Assembly (NCBI RefSeq): GCF_022664535.1
Contig: NZ_JAKUJY010000007.1
Coordinates: forward strand, 62,001 to 126,000
Length of the DNA: 64,000 bases
Reading direction: 5' to 3'
DNA from: Sphingobium trunci
GTDB lineage: Bacteria; Pseudomonadota; Alphaproteobacteria; Sphingomonadales; Sphingomonadaceae
A model generated the notes under the pieces. That model worked only from the letters and a program-made list of their open reading frames with translations. It was not told where the DNA came from and did not search any database. Shown piece by piece: positions 9,836 through 21,450 of this stretch. The first letter of the stretch is position 1, and each line of letters opens with the position of its first letter. The translations under genes were made by a program, and so were the position numbers.

Positions 9836-12529
9836 TCAGAAGAACAGCTTGCGGAAGCCGATCGTCAGCGCGCGGCCCTGCGGGTCCAGATAGCCCGGCT
9901 GATACCGGATCGGCGTCATGCCGGTCGCATCGGTGACGCTTTGCCGCTGGTTGAAGATATTGTCGATGCCGATCGACACGCGCGCGCCCCGCAGGAAGGG
10001 GTGCGCCTTCACCAGCGAGGGCATCTGTCCCAGATTGGCGAACAGCCGCAGGTCCACCGTCGCCAGGCTGCCGAAGTCGAGCCGTGAAGCGCCCCCCGCC
10101 GTCCCGCCCAGGGCGCCGTCGACATGGGTGCCGCTTTGCCAGTCCGCACTCAGCCGCGCGCCAAGGCCGTTGTTGCTGTAGCCGATCCGCGCATTGATCT
10201 CATGCCGGGGCTGGCCGCCCGACGATCCGGTGGCGCCGCCGTTCAGCAGGTCCAGTTCCGGCACGCCCGGCGCGATCAGGATGCTCTCGGTGAAATGCCA
10301 GGTGTGGTAGAGGCTGAAGCTCAGGCGCCCGCCCCCGCCGCCGCCCCGCCCGCCGCCAAAGCCGCCCGGTCCGCCAAAGCCGCCGGGGCCACGCGGGCCG
10401 CCCCCGCCGCCCCCGCCAGGACCGCCCTGATTGCCCTCGCCACGCGGCCGGTCGCCGCCGTCCTGACCCTGCCCCTGCCCCTGGGGCGGCGGCCCCCCGG
10501 CCTGGCCGTCACCCTGACGCCCACGATTGCCGAACAGGCTGCGCAGGTCCTGCAATTCCTTGGGCCGCTCTTCCGGCTTGGCGCCCGCGGCGCGCCAGGC
10601 CTCGATCACCTTCTGGATATGCGATTTCAGCGGAATCGACAGGTCGAAGCCCCAGCGGAGCTGCTCGCTCTGCGATCGCAGATAATTGACCGGGCGCGCG
10701 TCGATCTGCACCAGATTGCCGTCCTCATCGCGCAGGAAACGCTGCGGGAAGGCCGCCTCGATCGCCGGGCTGGGCGTGGGGAAGGCGGAGATCGCATTGC
10801 TCGTCCGGCTGTTGGTATAGGTCGCCGTCAATGTGAGATTGGGCTTTTCGAAGGGCTTCACCGTGGCGCTCAGGCGGAACTGGTCGCGCACGCTTTCCTT
10901 GAGCGTGGCATTGCCGCCGCTCAACTGCGACACGAACACCGTCTGCCCGGTCGCATAGTCGAACACGGAAATATTGGGCGTGGAGATCAGCGGATCGGTC
11001 AACTGGTTGCCGGTCGGCGCCGCCCGGTCCTGATTGGCCGACATCAGCAGTTGCACTGCCGGGACCGGCCGCCAGCGCAGCCCATAGCCCAGCGTCGAAA
11101 GCGTGCCGAAATCCGAATAATGCTGCGCCGCCGCGTTTACATTGACGCCGATATCGCCGACGGCGCCCAGCACCCCCTTCGACCGGCTGGTGATCGGCAC
11201 GTCGACGCTGACCTGTCCGCTGGCGATCTGGCGATCATAGCTGGACGGCGTCTCGACCCCCGACCGGATCGACCGGCTGTCGAAACCGTTGGCCGACCCG
11301 CCTACGCGCACCGACGTGGTGACCGCGCCCGCGGGCAGGTTGAACAGCGGTCCGGACAGCAGCAGGTCGCCCTGCACCGCCTGCGACCTCGCCCTGGCCC
11401 GGTCGACCACATGGGTGGAAAACAGGTCCGGCGCAAAGCTGCCGAAGGGGTTGGCCCCCCCGTCGATCGCGCTCTGGATCACGTCCGGATCGACGCCGCG
11501 GTCGGTGGCGGTGCGCGTGTTGGAATAATCGCCATTGCCGGTGAAGGACCATTGCCAGCCCTTGCCCAGCAGCCCGTTCAGCGTCACGCCGAGATGGCCG
11601 GTGGTGCCCCTGATCTGCTGGCCGAGCACGCCCGACTGGCGCAGATAGCGGTAGAAGCTGGTCTCATCGGCCAGGGGCGAGAAGGGGTTGCCCGCCGCCA
11701 GCGTGAAGGGCGCGGCCTGAAAGCCCTGCAGGCTGTCGCTGTCCGACAGCTCCACCCGCGCGTTGATCGTCATCGACACCTTGCCCAGGGCGCGGGCCAG
11801 CGTGGCGTTGGTGGAAAAATTCTCGGTCGCCGGACTGAGCGTGCGGTGATGCGCCAGCTCGCCGCCGGTCATCGCATTGTCGCCGGTCAGAAACGCGTTC
11901 AGCGCCGATTGTCGGCCCTGCACCGCCGGTATCACGCCACGCTCGCTTTCCAGCAGCGAGGCGGCGGTCTTGTACTGCATGTCCAGGGTGAAGCGATTGT
12001 CGCCGCGAATGCGCAGTATCGCGCCCTCGGCCGATCCGTTTTCGCCCCCGCCCTGCGTCGTGGTGCCCGCGCGCAGGTCCGCCATTTCCGCGCGGAACCG
12101 CTGGCGCAGCACGATGTTCACCACTTTCTGCGTCGGCGCATAGCCATAGGAGAGCGCGACCTCCTCCGGCAAGATGTCGACCCGCGCCACGGCTTCGGAC
12201 GGGATGTCCTGTATCTCCGAAAAGCTCGAAATCCGCTTGCCGTTGAGAAGGACCACCGGCGTCCCGTTGGTCTGCGGCGACAGTTCCGTGATCATCTCGG
12301 CGATGGAGGTGACGCCCAGCGCGCGCACGTCGGCGGGCGAAAGCTGCTGTTCCGGCTTCACATTGCCGATCACGGCGCCGCGCTGGGGCTGGCCGGTGAC
12401 GACGATCTCGTCGGCATCGTCCGTCTGCTGGGCGGGCCCCTTGGCCTCCCCCTGCGTCTGCGCCATCAGCGCGCCGGGCGCGACACCGGCCATCAACGGA
12501 CATAGAAGAAACGCGATCGATCGGCGCAC
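9836..12529 (-). CDS. TonB-dependent outer-membrane receptor with Gly-rich insert
   Basis: An 897-residue outer-membrane transporter. A signal peptide (residues 1-24) is followed by a TonB-box-like DEIVVTG at about 40-46, a plug domain (about 55-165, with VVLLNGKRISSF) and a long beta-barrel ending in a final aromatic strand, TIGFRKLFF. Substrate unknown. Odd: residues about 676-736 are an extremely Gly/Gln/Pro/Arg-rich stretch (GQGQGQDGG, GGPGGGGGGG, GGPGGFGGGRGG) between recognisable barrel strands. No inner-membrane transport genes are adjacent. Two TTGTCGCA repeats lie in the upstream region. Confidence 0.88.
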   Translation of the reverse strand: MRRSIAFLLCPLMAGVAPGALMAQTQGEAKGPAQQTDDADEIVVTGQPQRGAVIGNVKPEQQLSPADVRALGVTSIAEMITELSPQTNGTPVVLLNGKRISSFSEIQDIPSEAVARVDILPEEVALSYGYAPTQKVVNIVLRQRFRAEMADLRAGTTTQGGGENGSAEGAILRIRGDNRFTLDMQYKTAASLLESERGVIPAVQGRQSALNAFLTGDNAMTGGELAHHRTLSPATENFSTNATLARALGKVSMTINARVELSDSDSLQGFQAAPFTLAAGNPFSPLADETSFYRYLRQSGVLGQQIRGTTGHLGVTLNGLLGKGWQWSFTGNGDYSNTRTATDRGVDPDVIQSAIDGGANPFGSFAPDLFSTHVVDRARARSQAVQGDLLLSGPLFNLPAGAVTTSVRVGGSANGFDSRSIRSGVETPSSYDRQIASGQVSVDVPITSRSKGVLGAVGDIGVNVNAAAQHYSDFGTLSTLGYGLRWRPVPAVQLLMSANQDRAAPTGNQLTDPLISTPNISVFDYATGQTVFVSQLSGGNATLKESVRDQFRLSATVKPFEKPNLTLTATYTNSRTSNAISAFPTPSPAIEAAFPQRFLRDEDGNLVQIDARPVNYLRSQSEQLRWGFDLSIPLKSHIQKVIEAWRAAGAKPEERPKELQDLRSLFGNRGRQGDGQAGGPPPQGQGQGQDGGDRPRGEGNQGGPGGGGGGGPRGPGGFGGPGGFGGGRGGGGGGRLSFSLYHTWHFTESILIAPGVPELDLLNGGATGSSGGQPRHEINARIGYSNNGLGARLSADWQSGTHVDGALGGTAGGASRLDFGSLATVDLRLFANLGQMPSLVKAHPFLRGARVSIGIDNIFNQRQSVTDATGMTPIRYQPGYLDPQGRALTIGFRKLFF

Positions 12530-12578
12530 AATTCACCCCTTGGATTCAGGACCCTGACGCCTCCCCTCTAGGGGCGAG

Positions 12579-12619
12579 TTGTCGCAGGATTCTGCCAAGC
12601 TTCATAAAGATTTGTCGCA
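12579..12619. promoter_or_regulatory. Pair of TTGTCGCA direct repeats upstream of the TonB receptor
   Basis: TTGTCGCA occurs at 12579-12586 and 12612-12619, 33 bp apart (about three helical turns), in the AT-richer region 50-90 bp upstream of the receptor start. The spacing suits a regulator bound twice on one face of the helix. No known operator is recognised. Confidence 0.3.
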
Positions 12620-12680
12620 AAATGTAATGGGCCATTCCGGATAGGGGCGCGGCGATGTGGTGGCATCGTCTTATCCACCG

Positions 12681-15234
<2,554 letters not shown>

Positions 15235-15253
15235 CCGAAGGGAAAGATATCAC

Positions 15254-15580
15254 ATGCGAAAGATGATCGTGCTGGCTGCGGCCTTCAGCCTGATGTCCTG
15301 CGGCGACAGCAGCGACACCAAGCCCGCCGCCAAGCCCCAGCCCGCCCCCGACACCGGCGCGGCCGCCGCCGTCGCCAAGCTCGACGAAGGACTGCGCAAC
15401 GGCGTGCTGGAAAAGGCGATCAAGGCGTCGGGCGCGCTCTGCCCCAGCGTGACCAGATCCGAACGCGCCGAAATCCGCCCCGGCATCATGGGCTGGAAGG
15501 CCGAATGCGACAATGGCACCGCCCATCTGATCGAAATCCACGCCGACGGCACGGCGGACGTCACCAGCCGGACTTATTGA
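15254..15580 (+). CDS. Small lipoprotein, function unknown
   Basis: A 108-residue protein with a lipoprotein signal (MRKMIVLAAAFSLMSC, Cys about 16) and a Lys/Pro/Ala-rich linker. The globular remainder has two cysteines (LCPSVTR and AECDNGT) that could form a disulphide. The start was chosen for the signal peptide and the GAAGG-like site upstream. It follows pip by 19 bases on the same strand. No family recognised with confidence. Confidence 0.7.
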   Translation: MRKMIVLAAAFSLMSCGDSSDTKPAAKPQPAPDTGAAAAVAKLDEGLRNGVLEKAIKASGALCPSVTRSERAEIRPGIMGWKAECDNGTAHLIEIHADGTADVTSRTY

Positions 15581-15633
15581 AGGTTTTGGCCAGAGTGAAC
15601 TGACTGGGCTGGCCTTCGATTCCAGACCTGTGG

Positions 15634-15996
15634 TCAGGTGACACAAAGCGGCTGCATCCGAATGATGGTCCCGACTTCAGGCGCCTTCCGCCCTACGGGC
15701 CGGATGGAATGCTCACGGATAAAGGATTCGGGATCGACGCAATGTTCCAGGAGCACGCCGCACTTCTCGCCCTCAGCCCAGATGACGGACGCGCAAAATT
15801 CGAGTTGATCCACCACGATCGTCACGGGCGTCCCGGCAGGCGGGAAGGCGAACCCCTCCAACTGCGCGCCGTAAATCGACATGTTCCTGATTGTGGCGAA
15901 TTCGTATAGCCCGGCCCAATTCACCGTACAGGGGACTTGGGCAGTCTGGCGCCGGCCCTGGCGACGCTCAGGCGCATGGACGAGTGCTCTCCGCAT
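15634..15996 (-). CDS. PilZ domain protein
   Basis: A 120-residue cytoplasmic protein with a probable c-di-GMP-binding PilZ fold. The N-terminal basic region ALVHAPERRQGRRQ plays the RxxxR role and NMSIYGAQLEG the (D/N)xSxxG motif (about residues 38-48). ATG at 15996 is preferred over a TTG at 16038. Effector target unknown. A second PilZ protein lies at 45177-45569. Confidence 0.75.
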   Translation of the reverse strand: MRRALVHAPERRQGRRQTAQVPCTVNWAGLYEFATIRNMSIYGAQLEGFAFPPAGTPVTIVVDQLEFCASVIWAEGEKCGVLLEHCVDPESFIREHSIRPVGRKAPEVGTIIRMQPLCVT

Positions 15997-16075
15997 GATC
16001 TTTGTCCCGTGGTCCCCGGTTGGAAACCGATAGGGCAACGGATTGTTCCGGCACCGTCCGTTTGCTTCCTCCGCC

Positions 16076-18259
16076 CTAGCGCCCGAACTTCCTCTGCACC
16101 TTCCCGTAACGCAGCTTCCGCGTCCCCGGCTTGCCTTCGCTGGCCCGTCCTCTCGGCGCCGCCACCTGCTGGTCGGCGGGCAGCCCCAGTTCCTCCGCCT
16201 CCAGCTTGCGGATCTCGTCGCGGATGCGGCCCGCCTCCTCGAACTCTAGGTCCGCCGCGGCGGCGCGCATCTGCTTTTCCAGATCCTCGATATAGGCGCG
16301 CAGATTATGGCCCACGAGATGCGGCCGGTCCTCCAGCCCCGTGTCCACCGTGACCTGGTCCTTCGATGCGACATGGGCGATGATGTCGCCGATATTCTTC
16401 TTCACCGTCTGCGGTGTGATGCCATGCTCGGCATTATAGGCCATCTGCTTCTCGCGCCGCCGCGAGGTTTCGTTGAGCGCCCGCTCCATGCTGCCGGTCA
16501 CCCGGTCGGCATAGAGGATTACCCGGCCGTCAACGTTGCGCGCCGCGCGCCCGATGGTCTGGATCAGCGAGGTTTCGGAGCGCAAAAAGCCCTCCTTGTC
16601 CGCGTCCAATATCGCCACCAGCCCGCATTCGGGAATGTCCAGCCCCTCGCGCAGCAGGTTGATGCCCACCAGCACGTCATAGACGCCCAGCCGCAGGTCG
16701 CGGATCAGCTCGATGCGCTCCAGCGTCTCGACGTCCGAATGCATGTAGCGGACCTTGATCCCCGCCTCATGCATGAACTCGGTCAGATCCTCCGCCATGC
16801 GCTTGGTGAGCGTCGTCACCAGCGTCCGGTATCCCTTCTTCGCTGTCTCCTTCGCCTCATGGATCAGGTCGTCCACCTGGTCCTCCACCGGCTTGATCTC
16901 GACCGGCGGATCGATCAGGCCGGTGGGGCGGATCACCTGTTCCGAGAAGGCGCCGCCGGTCTGCTCCATCTCCCACGGGCCGGGCGTCGCGGAGACGCTC
17001 ACCGTCTGCGGCCGCATCGCGTCCCACTCGTTGAAGCGCAGCGGCCGGTTGTCGATGCAGCTCGGCAGGCGGAATCCATATTCGGCGAGGGTAATCTTGC
17101 GCCGGTGGTCGCCCCGCGCCATCGCCCCGATCTGCGGCACGGTCTGGTGGCTCTCATCCACGAACAGCAGCGCATTTTCGGGCAGATACTCAAACAGCGT
17201 CGGCGGCGGCTCGCCCGGCAGACGCCCGGTCAGGAAGCGCGAATAATTCTCGATCCCCGCGCATGATCCCGTCGCCGCGATCATCTCCAGGTCGAAGTTC
17301 GTCCGCTGCTCCAGCCGCTGCGCCTCCAGCAGCTTGCCCTCGGCGGTCAGCTCCTTCAGCCGCTCGGCCAGTTCGAAGCGGATCGCCTCCATCGCCTGCT
17401 TCAGCGTCGGACCCGGCGTCACATGGTGCGAATTGGGAAAGACCTTCACAAAGTCGAGGCTCGCGATCTTCTTTCCCGTCAGCGGATCGAACTCGACAAT
17501 CTCCTCGATCTCGTTGCCGAAGAAGCTGACGCGCCACGCCGTATCCTCATAGTGGGAGGGGAAAATTTCCAGATTATCCCCCTTCACCCGGAAATTGCCC
17601 CGCGCAAAGGCCGCGTCGTTGCGCTTGTACTGCAGCGCCACCAGCTTGCGGATGATCTCCCGCTGGTCCTCGATTCCGCCCTTCTTCATCGCGAAGGTCA
17701 TGGCGGAGTAAGTCTCGACCGACCCGATGCCGTAGAGGCAGGACACCGACGCCACGATCAGCACGTCGTCCCGTTCCAGCAGCGCGCGGGTGGCCGAGTG
17801 CCGCATCCGGTCGATCGCCTCGTTTACCGAGCTTTCCTTCTCGATATAGGTGTCCGACCGCGGCACATAGGCTTCGGGCTGGTAATAATCATAATAGCTG
17901 ACGAAATATTCGACCGCATTTTCGGGGAAGAAGCTCTTGAACTCCCCATAGAGCTGCGCCGCCAATATCTTGTTCGGCGCCAGCACCAGCGCGGGCCGCT
18001 GCAACGCCTCGATCACCTTGGCCATGGTGAAGGTCTTGCCCGATCCGGTGACGCCCAGCAGCACCTGGTCCTTCTCGCCCGCCAGCGCGGTTTCCACCAG
18101 TTCGGCGATGGCGGTGGGCTGGTCGCCCGACGGCTCATAGTCCGACACCAGCCTGAACGGCCTGCCGCCCTCGCTCTTTTCCGGGCGCGCGGGGCGGTGG
18201 GGGACGAAACCTTCGCCGGTCTCCGGCTCGTCCAGCGTGGTGCGGATCTGGATAGACAT
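16076..18259 (-). CDS. uvrB: Excinuclease ABC subunit B
   Basis: Damage-verification helicase of nucleotide excision repair, acting with UvrA and UvrC. 727 residues. Walker [10 protein letters not shown] at about 70-78, the DNA-clamping beta-hairpin [16 protein letters not shown]-like [13 protein letters not shown], the helicase motif QTIGRAARN and a C-terminal UVR coiled coil ([17 protein letters not shown]) are present. The product ends in a basic Lys/Arg-rich tail. A LexA-like GTTC-N7-GTTC box lies about 290 bp upstream. Confidence 0.98.
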   Translation of the reverse strand: MSIQIRTTLDEPETGEGFVPHRPARPEKSEGGRPFRLVSDYEPSGDQPTAIAELVETALAGEKDQVLLGVTGSGKTFTMAKVIEALQRPALVLAPNKILAAQLYGEFKSFFPENAVEYFVSYYDYYQPEAYVPRSDTYIEKESSVNEAIDRMRHSATRALLERDDVLIVASVSCLYGIGSVETYSAMTFAMKKGGIEDQREIIRKLVALQYKRNDAAFARGNFRVKGDNLEIFPSHYEDTAWRVSFFGNEIEEIVEFDPLTGKKIASLDFVKVFPNSHHVTPGPTLKQAMEAIRFELAERLKELTAEGKLLEAQRLEQRTNFDLEMIAATGSCAGIENYSRFLTGRLPGEPPPTLFEYLPENALLFVDESHQTVPQIGAMARGDHRRKITLAEYGFRLPSCIDNRPLRFNEWDAMRPQTVSVSATPGPWEMEQTGGAFSEQVIRPTGLIDPPVEIKPVEDQVDDLIHEAKETAKKGYRTLVTTLTKRMAEDLTEFMHEAGIKVRYMHSDVETLERIELIRDLRLGVYDVLVGINLLREGLDIPECGLVAILDADKEGFLRSETSLIQTIGRAARNVDGRVILYADRVTGSMERALNETSRRREKQMAYNAEHGITPQTVKKNIGDIIAHVASKDQVTVDTGLEDRPHLVGHNLRAYIEDLEKQMRAAAADLEFEEAGRIRDEIRKLEAEELGLPADQQVAAPRGRASEGKPGTRKLRYGKVQRKFGR

Positions 18260-18650
18260 GGGGGGAATATGGGGCCTTTGACCGGAGACGCAATCGGCTT
18301 CACGCTCTCTTCGCCGACAGGCGGAAAAGCCGTTGGTCTCCTTCCCTTCAGGGCTTCAGTTCAAACGCACCTTGGGCGGCGGCGGATGGATTATTCCGAG
18401 CAACAATGCCTGTATGGAAACCATAACCACTCTTACTCCGCTTCTTCCAGTTGAAAAAAATGGCCGAAGCCCCTCAAAATATCCCCTTCATCCGCTTTTC
18501 GCTCCAAGAACACTCCACCGAGTGTCGAGTGCATCTAACAGAGCGCAAGGAACATATCAAGAACAAACAGATTCATGCGTTCCACATTGCATAGTATTCC
18601 TCGCTTGATATGGTCGCTTTCCACATGGCGTGGAGACAGGGAGAATGCCT
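18260..18650. other. 391-base divergent gap between uvrB and a DUF3617 gene
   Basis: This gap has visibly more A/T than its neighbours. It contains a LexA-like box (18550-18564). It also holds two short open frames that I do not call as genes: a 44-codon plus-strand frame at 18460-18594 and a 33-codon minus-strand frame at 18433-18534, which begins 16 bases from the box. No tRNA or clear riboswitch fold was seen. Confidence 0.6.
18550..18564 (-). promoter_or_regulatory. LexA-like SOS box (GTTC-N7-GTTC)
   Basis: Read on the minus strand the site is GTTCTTGATATGTTC, an exact match to the alphaproteobacterial LexA consensus GTTC-N7-GTTC. It lies in the divergent region upstream of uvrB (291 bp away) and 87 bp from the DUF3617 gene. 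About two exact matches are expected by chance in 64 kb, mostly inside genes, so its position next to a repair gene matters more than the match alone. Confidence 0.55.
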
Positions 18651-19190
18651 ATGCGTCCGACACTTCCCATCCTGATCGGTCTGGCGGCCTTGCTGGCGGG
18701 CTGCGGAGAAAAACCGTCCGGCCAGCCGCAGACCCGCGAGGAGGTGCGCAAGGAAGTTTCCAAGGTCCAGCTCAAGCCCGGCCAGTGGGAAGGCAGCTAT
18801 GAGCTGATCGACATCGACATGCCGAACATGCCCGGCGGCGGCGCCCAGATGAAGGAGCAGATGAAGAAGATGATGAGCCGCACGGCCATCAAATATTGCG
18901 TCTCGCCCGAAGAGGCCGCCAACCCCAGCGGCAAGATGTTCTCGGGGCAGGAGAATAAGGACTGCACCTATAAGGGCTTCGACGCGAGCGGCGGGTCGGT
19001 GAAGGGCGAGATCAGCTGCAAATCGGCGCAGGGCGGCACGATGAACGCCGTGATGTCGGGCGATTATGCGCCGGAAAGCTATGAAATGCACATGGACATG
19101 AAGATGACCGGTGCCCCCAACGGCATGAACATGAGCATGAAGGCCAAGACCAGCGGCAAGTGGATCGGCACCGCCTGCACGCCGAAATAG
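18651..19190 (+). CDS. DUF3617 domain lipoprotein (copy 1)
   Basis: A 179-residue outer-envelope lipoprotein of unknown function. Lipobox LLAGC (Cys about 18), then the DUF3617 core beginning KPGQWEGSYELIDID, with conserved cysteines in IKYCVSPEEA, KDCTYKGF and the terminal TACTPK. The middle is rich in methionine (QMKEQMKKMMSR, MHMDMKMTG, GMNMSMKAK). The ATG at 18651 has AGGGAG seven bases upstream; earlier in-frame starts at 18630 and 18645 lie in or too near that site. A paralogue is at 19549-20049. Confidence 0.82.
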   Translation: MRPTLPILIGLAALLAGCGEKPSGQPQTREEVRKEVSKVQLKPGQWEGSYELIDIDMPNMPGGGAQMKEQMKKMMSRTAIKYCVSPEEAANPSGKMFSGQENKDCTYKGFDASGGSVKGEISCKSAQGGTMNAVMSGDYAPESYEMHMDMKMTGAPNGMNMSMKAKTSGKWIGTACTPK

Positions 19191-19200
19191 GCCTTGGCGA

Positions 19201-19479
19201 ATGAGCGCCGATGCCCCGGCATGCTGGCTCTGCCGGCGCCCGCTGGGCAGGCGCGTCGAATGGCATCATCCCGTGCCGAAAAGCTGGAGAGGGCGGGACC
19301 GTGTGCCCGTCCATCCGATCTGCCATCGCGCCATTCATGCCCATCTGGGCAATGCCGAACTCGCGCGCGGCTATAGCGATGCCGATGCCCTGCGCGCTCA
19401 TCCCGGCCTGGCGCGCTTCCTTGTCTGGGTGGCGAACAAGCCGCCCGATTTCCACGCCCCCACCCACAGGAAGCGATGA
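19201..19479 (+). CDS. Small HNH endonuclease-like protein
   Basis: A 92-residue protein with a compact HNH/zinc-finger layout: CWLC near the N-terminus, EWHHPVPKSWRG as the first histidine pair, and VHPICHRAIHAHL supplying the last zinc cysteine and histidines. Such short HNH proteins are common and usually uncharacterised. It starts 10 bases after the first DUF3617 gene and lies 69 bases before the second, so the three may be one transcript. Confidence 0.75.
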   Translation: MSADAPACWLCRRPLGRRVEWHHPVPKSWRGRDRVPVHPICHRAIHAHLGNAELARGYSDADALRAHPGLARFLVWVANKPPDFHAPTHRKR

Positions 19480-19548
19480 GAAATCTCTTGCGCTTTTCGC
19501 GGCTTGGCGCGAGCCTCGCTCGGTTCGTACAAGAACAGGGGAGAGGAT

Positions 19549-20049
19549 ATGCGAAAGATGGTGCTGGCGGCGCTGCCGCTGGGCGTGATGACTCTGGCCG
19601 CCTGCGGCAGCAGCCCGGAACCCGCGCCCGAAACCACCGAAGCGCCCATAGTGATGAAGGCGGGCGAATGGGTGCTGACCCGCAAGACCACCGGCTACAA
19701 CACGCCCACTGTCACTGCGGCCGAATATCAGGCGGCGCTCAAGGAAAGCCGTGAGGACAAGATATGCATCGCCGTCGACGCGGCGGGCGTGCCCGGCGCC
19801 GACGCGCTGGCGGGGGACGAAGGCAAGGATTGCACCTACAAGGACAAGCTGATCCGCAAGGGCCGCCTGATCGCGACGCTGGCCTGCACCTCCGGCAAGG
19901 GCACGTCCGAAATCGTGCTGGAGGGCAATTTCACCGCCGACACGCTGACGCTGGGCAGCACCATGACCCGGACGCAGGGCGGCCAGCCGGTTCTGCGCAC
20001 CACCCATGACGTTACCGGCAAGCGTATCGGGGAATGCGCCAAAGGCTGA
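19549..20049 (+). CDS. DUF3617 domain lipoprotein (copy 2)
   Basis: A 166-residue lipoprotein paralogous to the one at 18651. Lipobox TLAAC (Cys about 19), Pro/Glu linker, then KAGEWVLTRKTTGY and the shared cysteine pattern (DKICIAVDA, KDCTYKDKL, ATLACTSG, GECAKG). Start at 19549 follows GAGAGG. It converges with the metallo-beta-lactamase-fold gene, the two stops being 9 bases apart. Function unknown. Confidence 0.8.
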   Translation: MRKMVLAALPLGVMTLAACGSSPEPAPETTEAPIVMKAGEWVLTRKTTGYNTPTVTAAEYQAALKESREDKICIAVDAAGVPGADALAGDEGKDCTYKDKLIRKGRLIATLACTSGKGTSEIVLEGNFTADTLTLGSTMTRTQGGQPVLRTTHDVTGKRIGECAKG

Positions 20050-20058
20050 GGCCCGGCT

Positions 20059-21312
20059 TCACTCCAGCGCCGCGATCGCCCGCGGGTCGCAGCGTTTTTC
20101 GCCCCGCGGCACGGCGGAATAGCCCGGCACCAGGATCGGCTGGCCGATCCTGACCGGCGCAAAGCGCTTCCGCTCGATCCCTTCGCAGCGCAGATAGAGT
20201 TCCAGCATTTTGGGCGGCGTGTCCCGCTTTTCATAGGACAGGCGGAACGTCCCCCAATGGATGGGGATCGCGGTGGAGGCGCCCAGCTTCTCGAACACCT
20301 GCACCGCCTGCTCCGGCCCGATATGCGAGTCCGACCGCATCTGCCCGTGCCAGAAGCGGAAGGCCCCGATCGGGATCATCGCCAGCCGGATCGGGCCCAG
20401 CCGCGCCGCTTCCTGCGGCCAGGCCATGTCGCCCGCCCCGGTATCGCCCGCGAAGAAGATGTTGCCCGCCCGCGTGCTGATGAAGAAGCTCGACCACAGG
20501 GCCCGGCTGCGATCCGTGCCCCAGCGGCTGCTCCAATGATGGTTGCGCAGCACATGGACGCGATAATCGGGGCAATGTTCGTAATTTTCGCACTGGATCA
20601 GCGTGTCGCGGCCAAGCCCGTTCAATTCCGCCCCGCTGACCGACTGTCCCCAGTCCAGCGCGGTGGAGGGAATGCCGTTGTCCCGCAGGATCCGGTCATT
20701 GCCCAGGCTGGTGATGATCCTGGGCCGGTCCCGCTCCCACAGCTTCTTCAGCGTGGGAATGTCCATATGGTCGTAATGATTGTGGCTGATAAGGATCAGG
20801 TCGATCTTGGGCAGATCGTCGAAGCGGATGCCCGGCTGCGCCACCCGCTTCGGCCCCAGCGGCGGGAAGGGGCTGGCATAGTCCGACCAGATCGGATCGG
20901 TCAGGATATTGATCCCCGCCGCCTGCACCAGCACCGTCGCATGGCCGACCCAGGTCGCCACCATGCCGCGCGGCGCGGCGAAGGCGGGCGGGCGCGACGG
21001 CTTCACCGCCACCGCATCGGGCCAATCGGGCCGGTCGCCCTGTCCCATCAGCCAGCGCGCGATCAGGCCGCGCCGGCTGCTTCCCGGCGGCGCGGCGAAC
21101 GTTATGTCCCCATCGGGATTGAAGAAACGCGCGCCGTCATAATGGTGGCTGACCGGCCCCTCATAATAGATGCGGTCGAGGAAAGGGGGGATGATGGTCA
21201 CCGCCAGACAGAGCGCGACCAGCAGAAACAGCAGAGTAACCCCAACGCCCTTCACGATTCTTCCGACGATGCGGCCCATGCCGTCTCCCGCGATGATGAC
21301 GGGGAGGGACAT
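20059..21312 (-). CDS. MBL-fold metallohydrolase, NAPE-PLD/UlaG-like
   Basis: A 417-residue membrane-anchored hydrolase. After a short cytoplasmic start there is one membrane segment (GVTLLFLLVALCLAVTII, about residues 23-40), then a beta-lactamase fold with the metal motif SHNHYDHMD (about 173-181), WVGHATVLVQ, FFAGDTGAGDM and IPIHWGTFRLSYE. This combination resembles N-acyl-phosphatidylethanolamine phospholipase D-like enzymes; substrate unproven. ATG at 21279 (MGRIVGRI) is an alternative start. Confidence 0.85.
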   Translation of the reverse strand: MSLPVIIAGDGMGRIVGRIVKGVGVTLLFLLVALCLAVTIIPPFLDRIYYEGPVSHHYDGARFFNPDGDITFAAPPGSSRRGLIARWLMGQGDRPDWPDAVAVKPSRPPAFAAPRGMVATWVGHATVLVQAAGINILTDPIWSDYASPFPPLGPKRVAQPGIRFDDLPKIDLILISHNHYDHMDIPTLKKLWERDRPRIITSLGNDRILRDNGIPSTALDWGQSVSGAELNGLGRDTLIQCENYEHCPDYRVHVLRNHHWSSRWGTDRSRALWSSFFISTRAGNIFFAGDTGAGDMAWPQEAARLGPIRLAMIPIGAFRFWHGQMRSDSHIGPEQAVQVFEKLGASTAIPIHWGTFRLSYEKRDTPPKMLELYLRCEGIERKRFAPVRIGQPILVPGYSAVPRGEKRCDPRAIAALE

Positions 21313-21376
21313 AGCGCGGATCAGGGCGCGGGCAAGGGGGTGGGCGATTTCGATGGTTTCCAGCCGTTGGGATCTT

Positions 21377-21405
21377 CGTCATCCCGGATCAAGTCCGGGA
21401 TGACG
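21377..21405. repeat. Palindromic REP-like element
   Basis: CGTCATCCCGGA, a 5-base loop TCAAG, and TCCGGGATGACG form a perfect 12-bp stem. This GTCATCCCGGA palindrome is a familiar dispersed intergenic sequence in alphaproteobacteria. Here it separates two minus-strand genes and could act as a transcript end. Confidence 0.7.
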
Positions 21406-21450
21406 GAATAGGGGGAACCCCGTCCCTGGGCACCGCATTGGATGCCGGCC

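Noticed and set aside
10124-12505. 793-codon plus-strand frame opposite the TonB receptor
   Set aside because: No recognisable domain; the minus strand has signal peptide, plug and barrel features.
18460-18594. 44-codon plus-strand frame in the uvrB divergent gap
   Set aside because: No ribosome site, atypical codons, and it runs over the LexA-like box; not supported as a gene.
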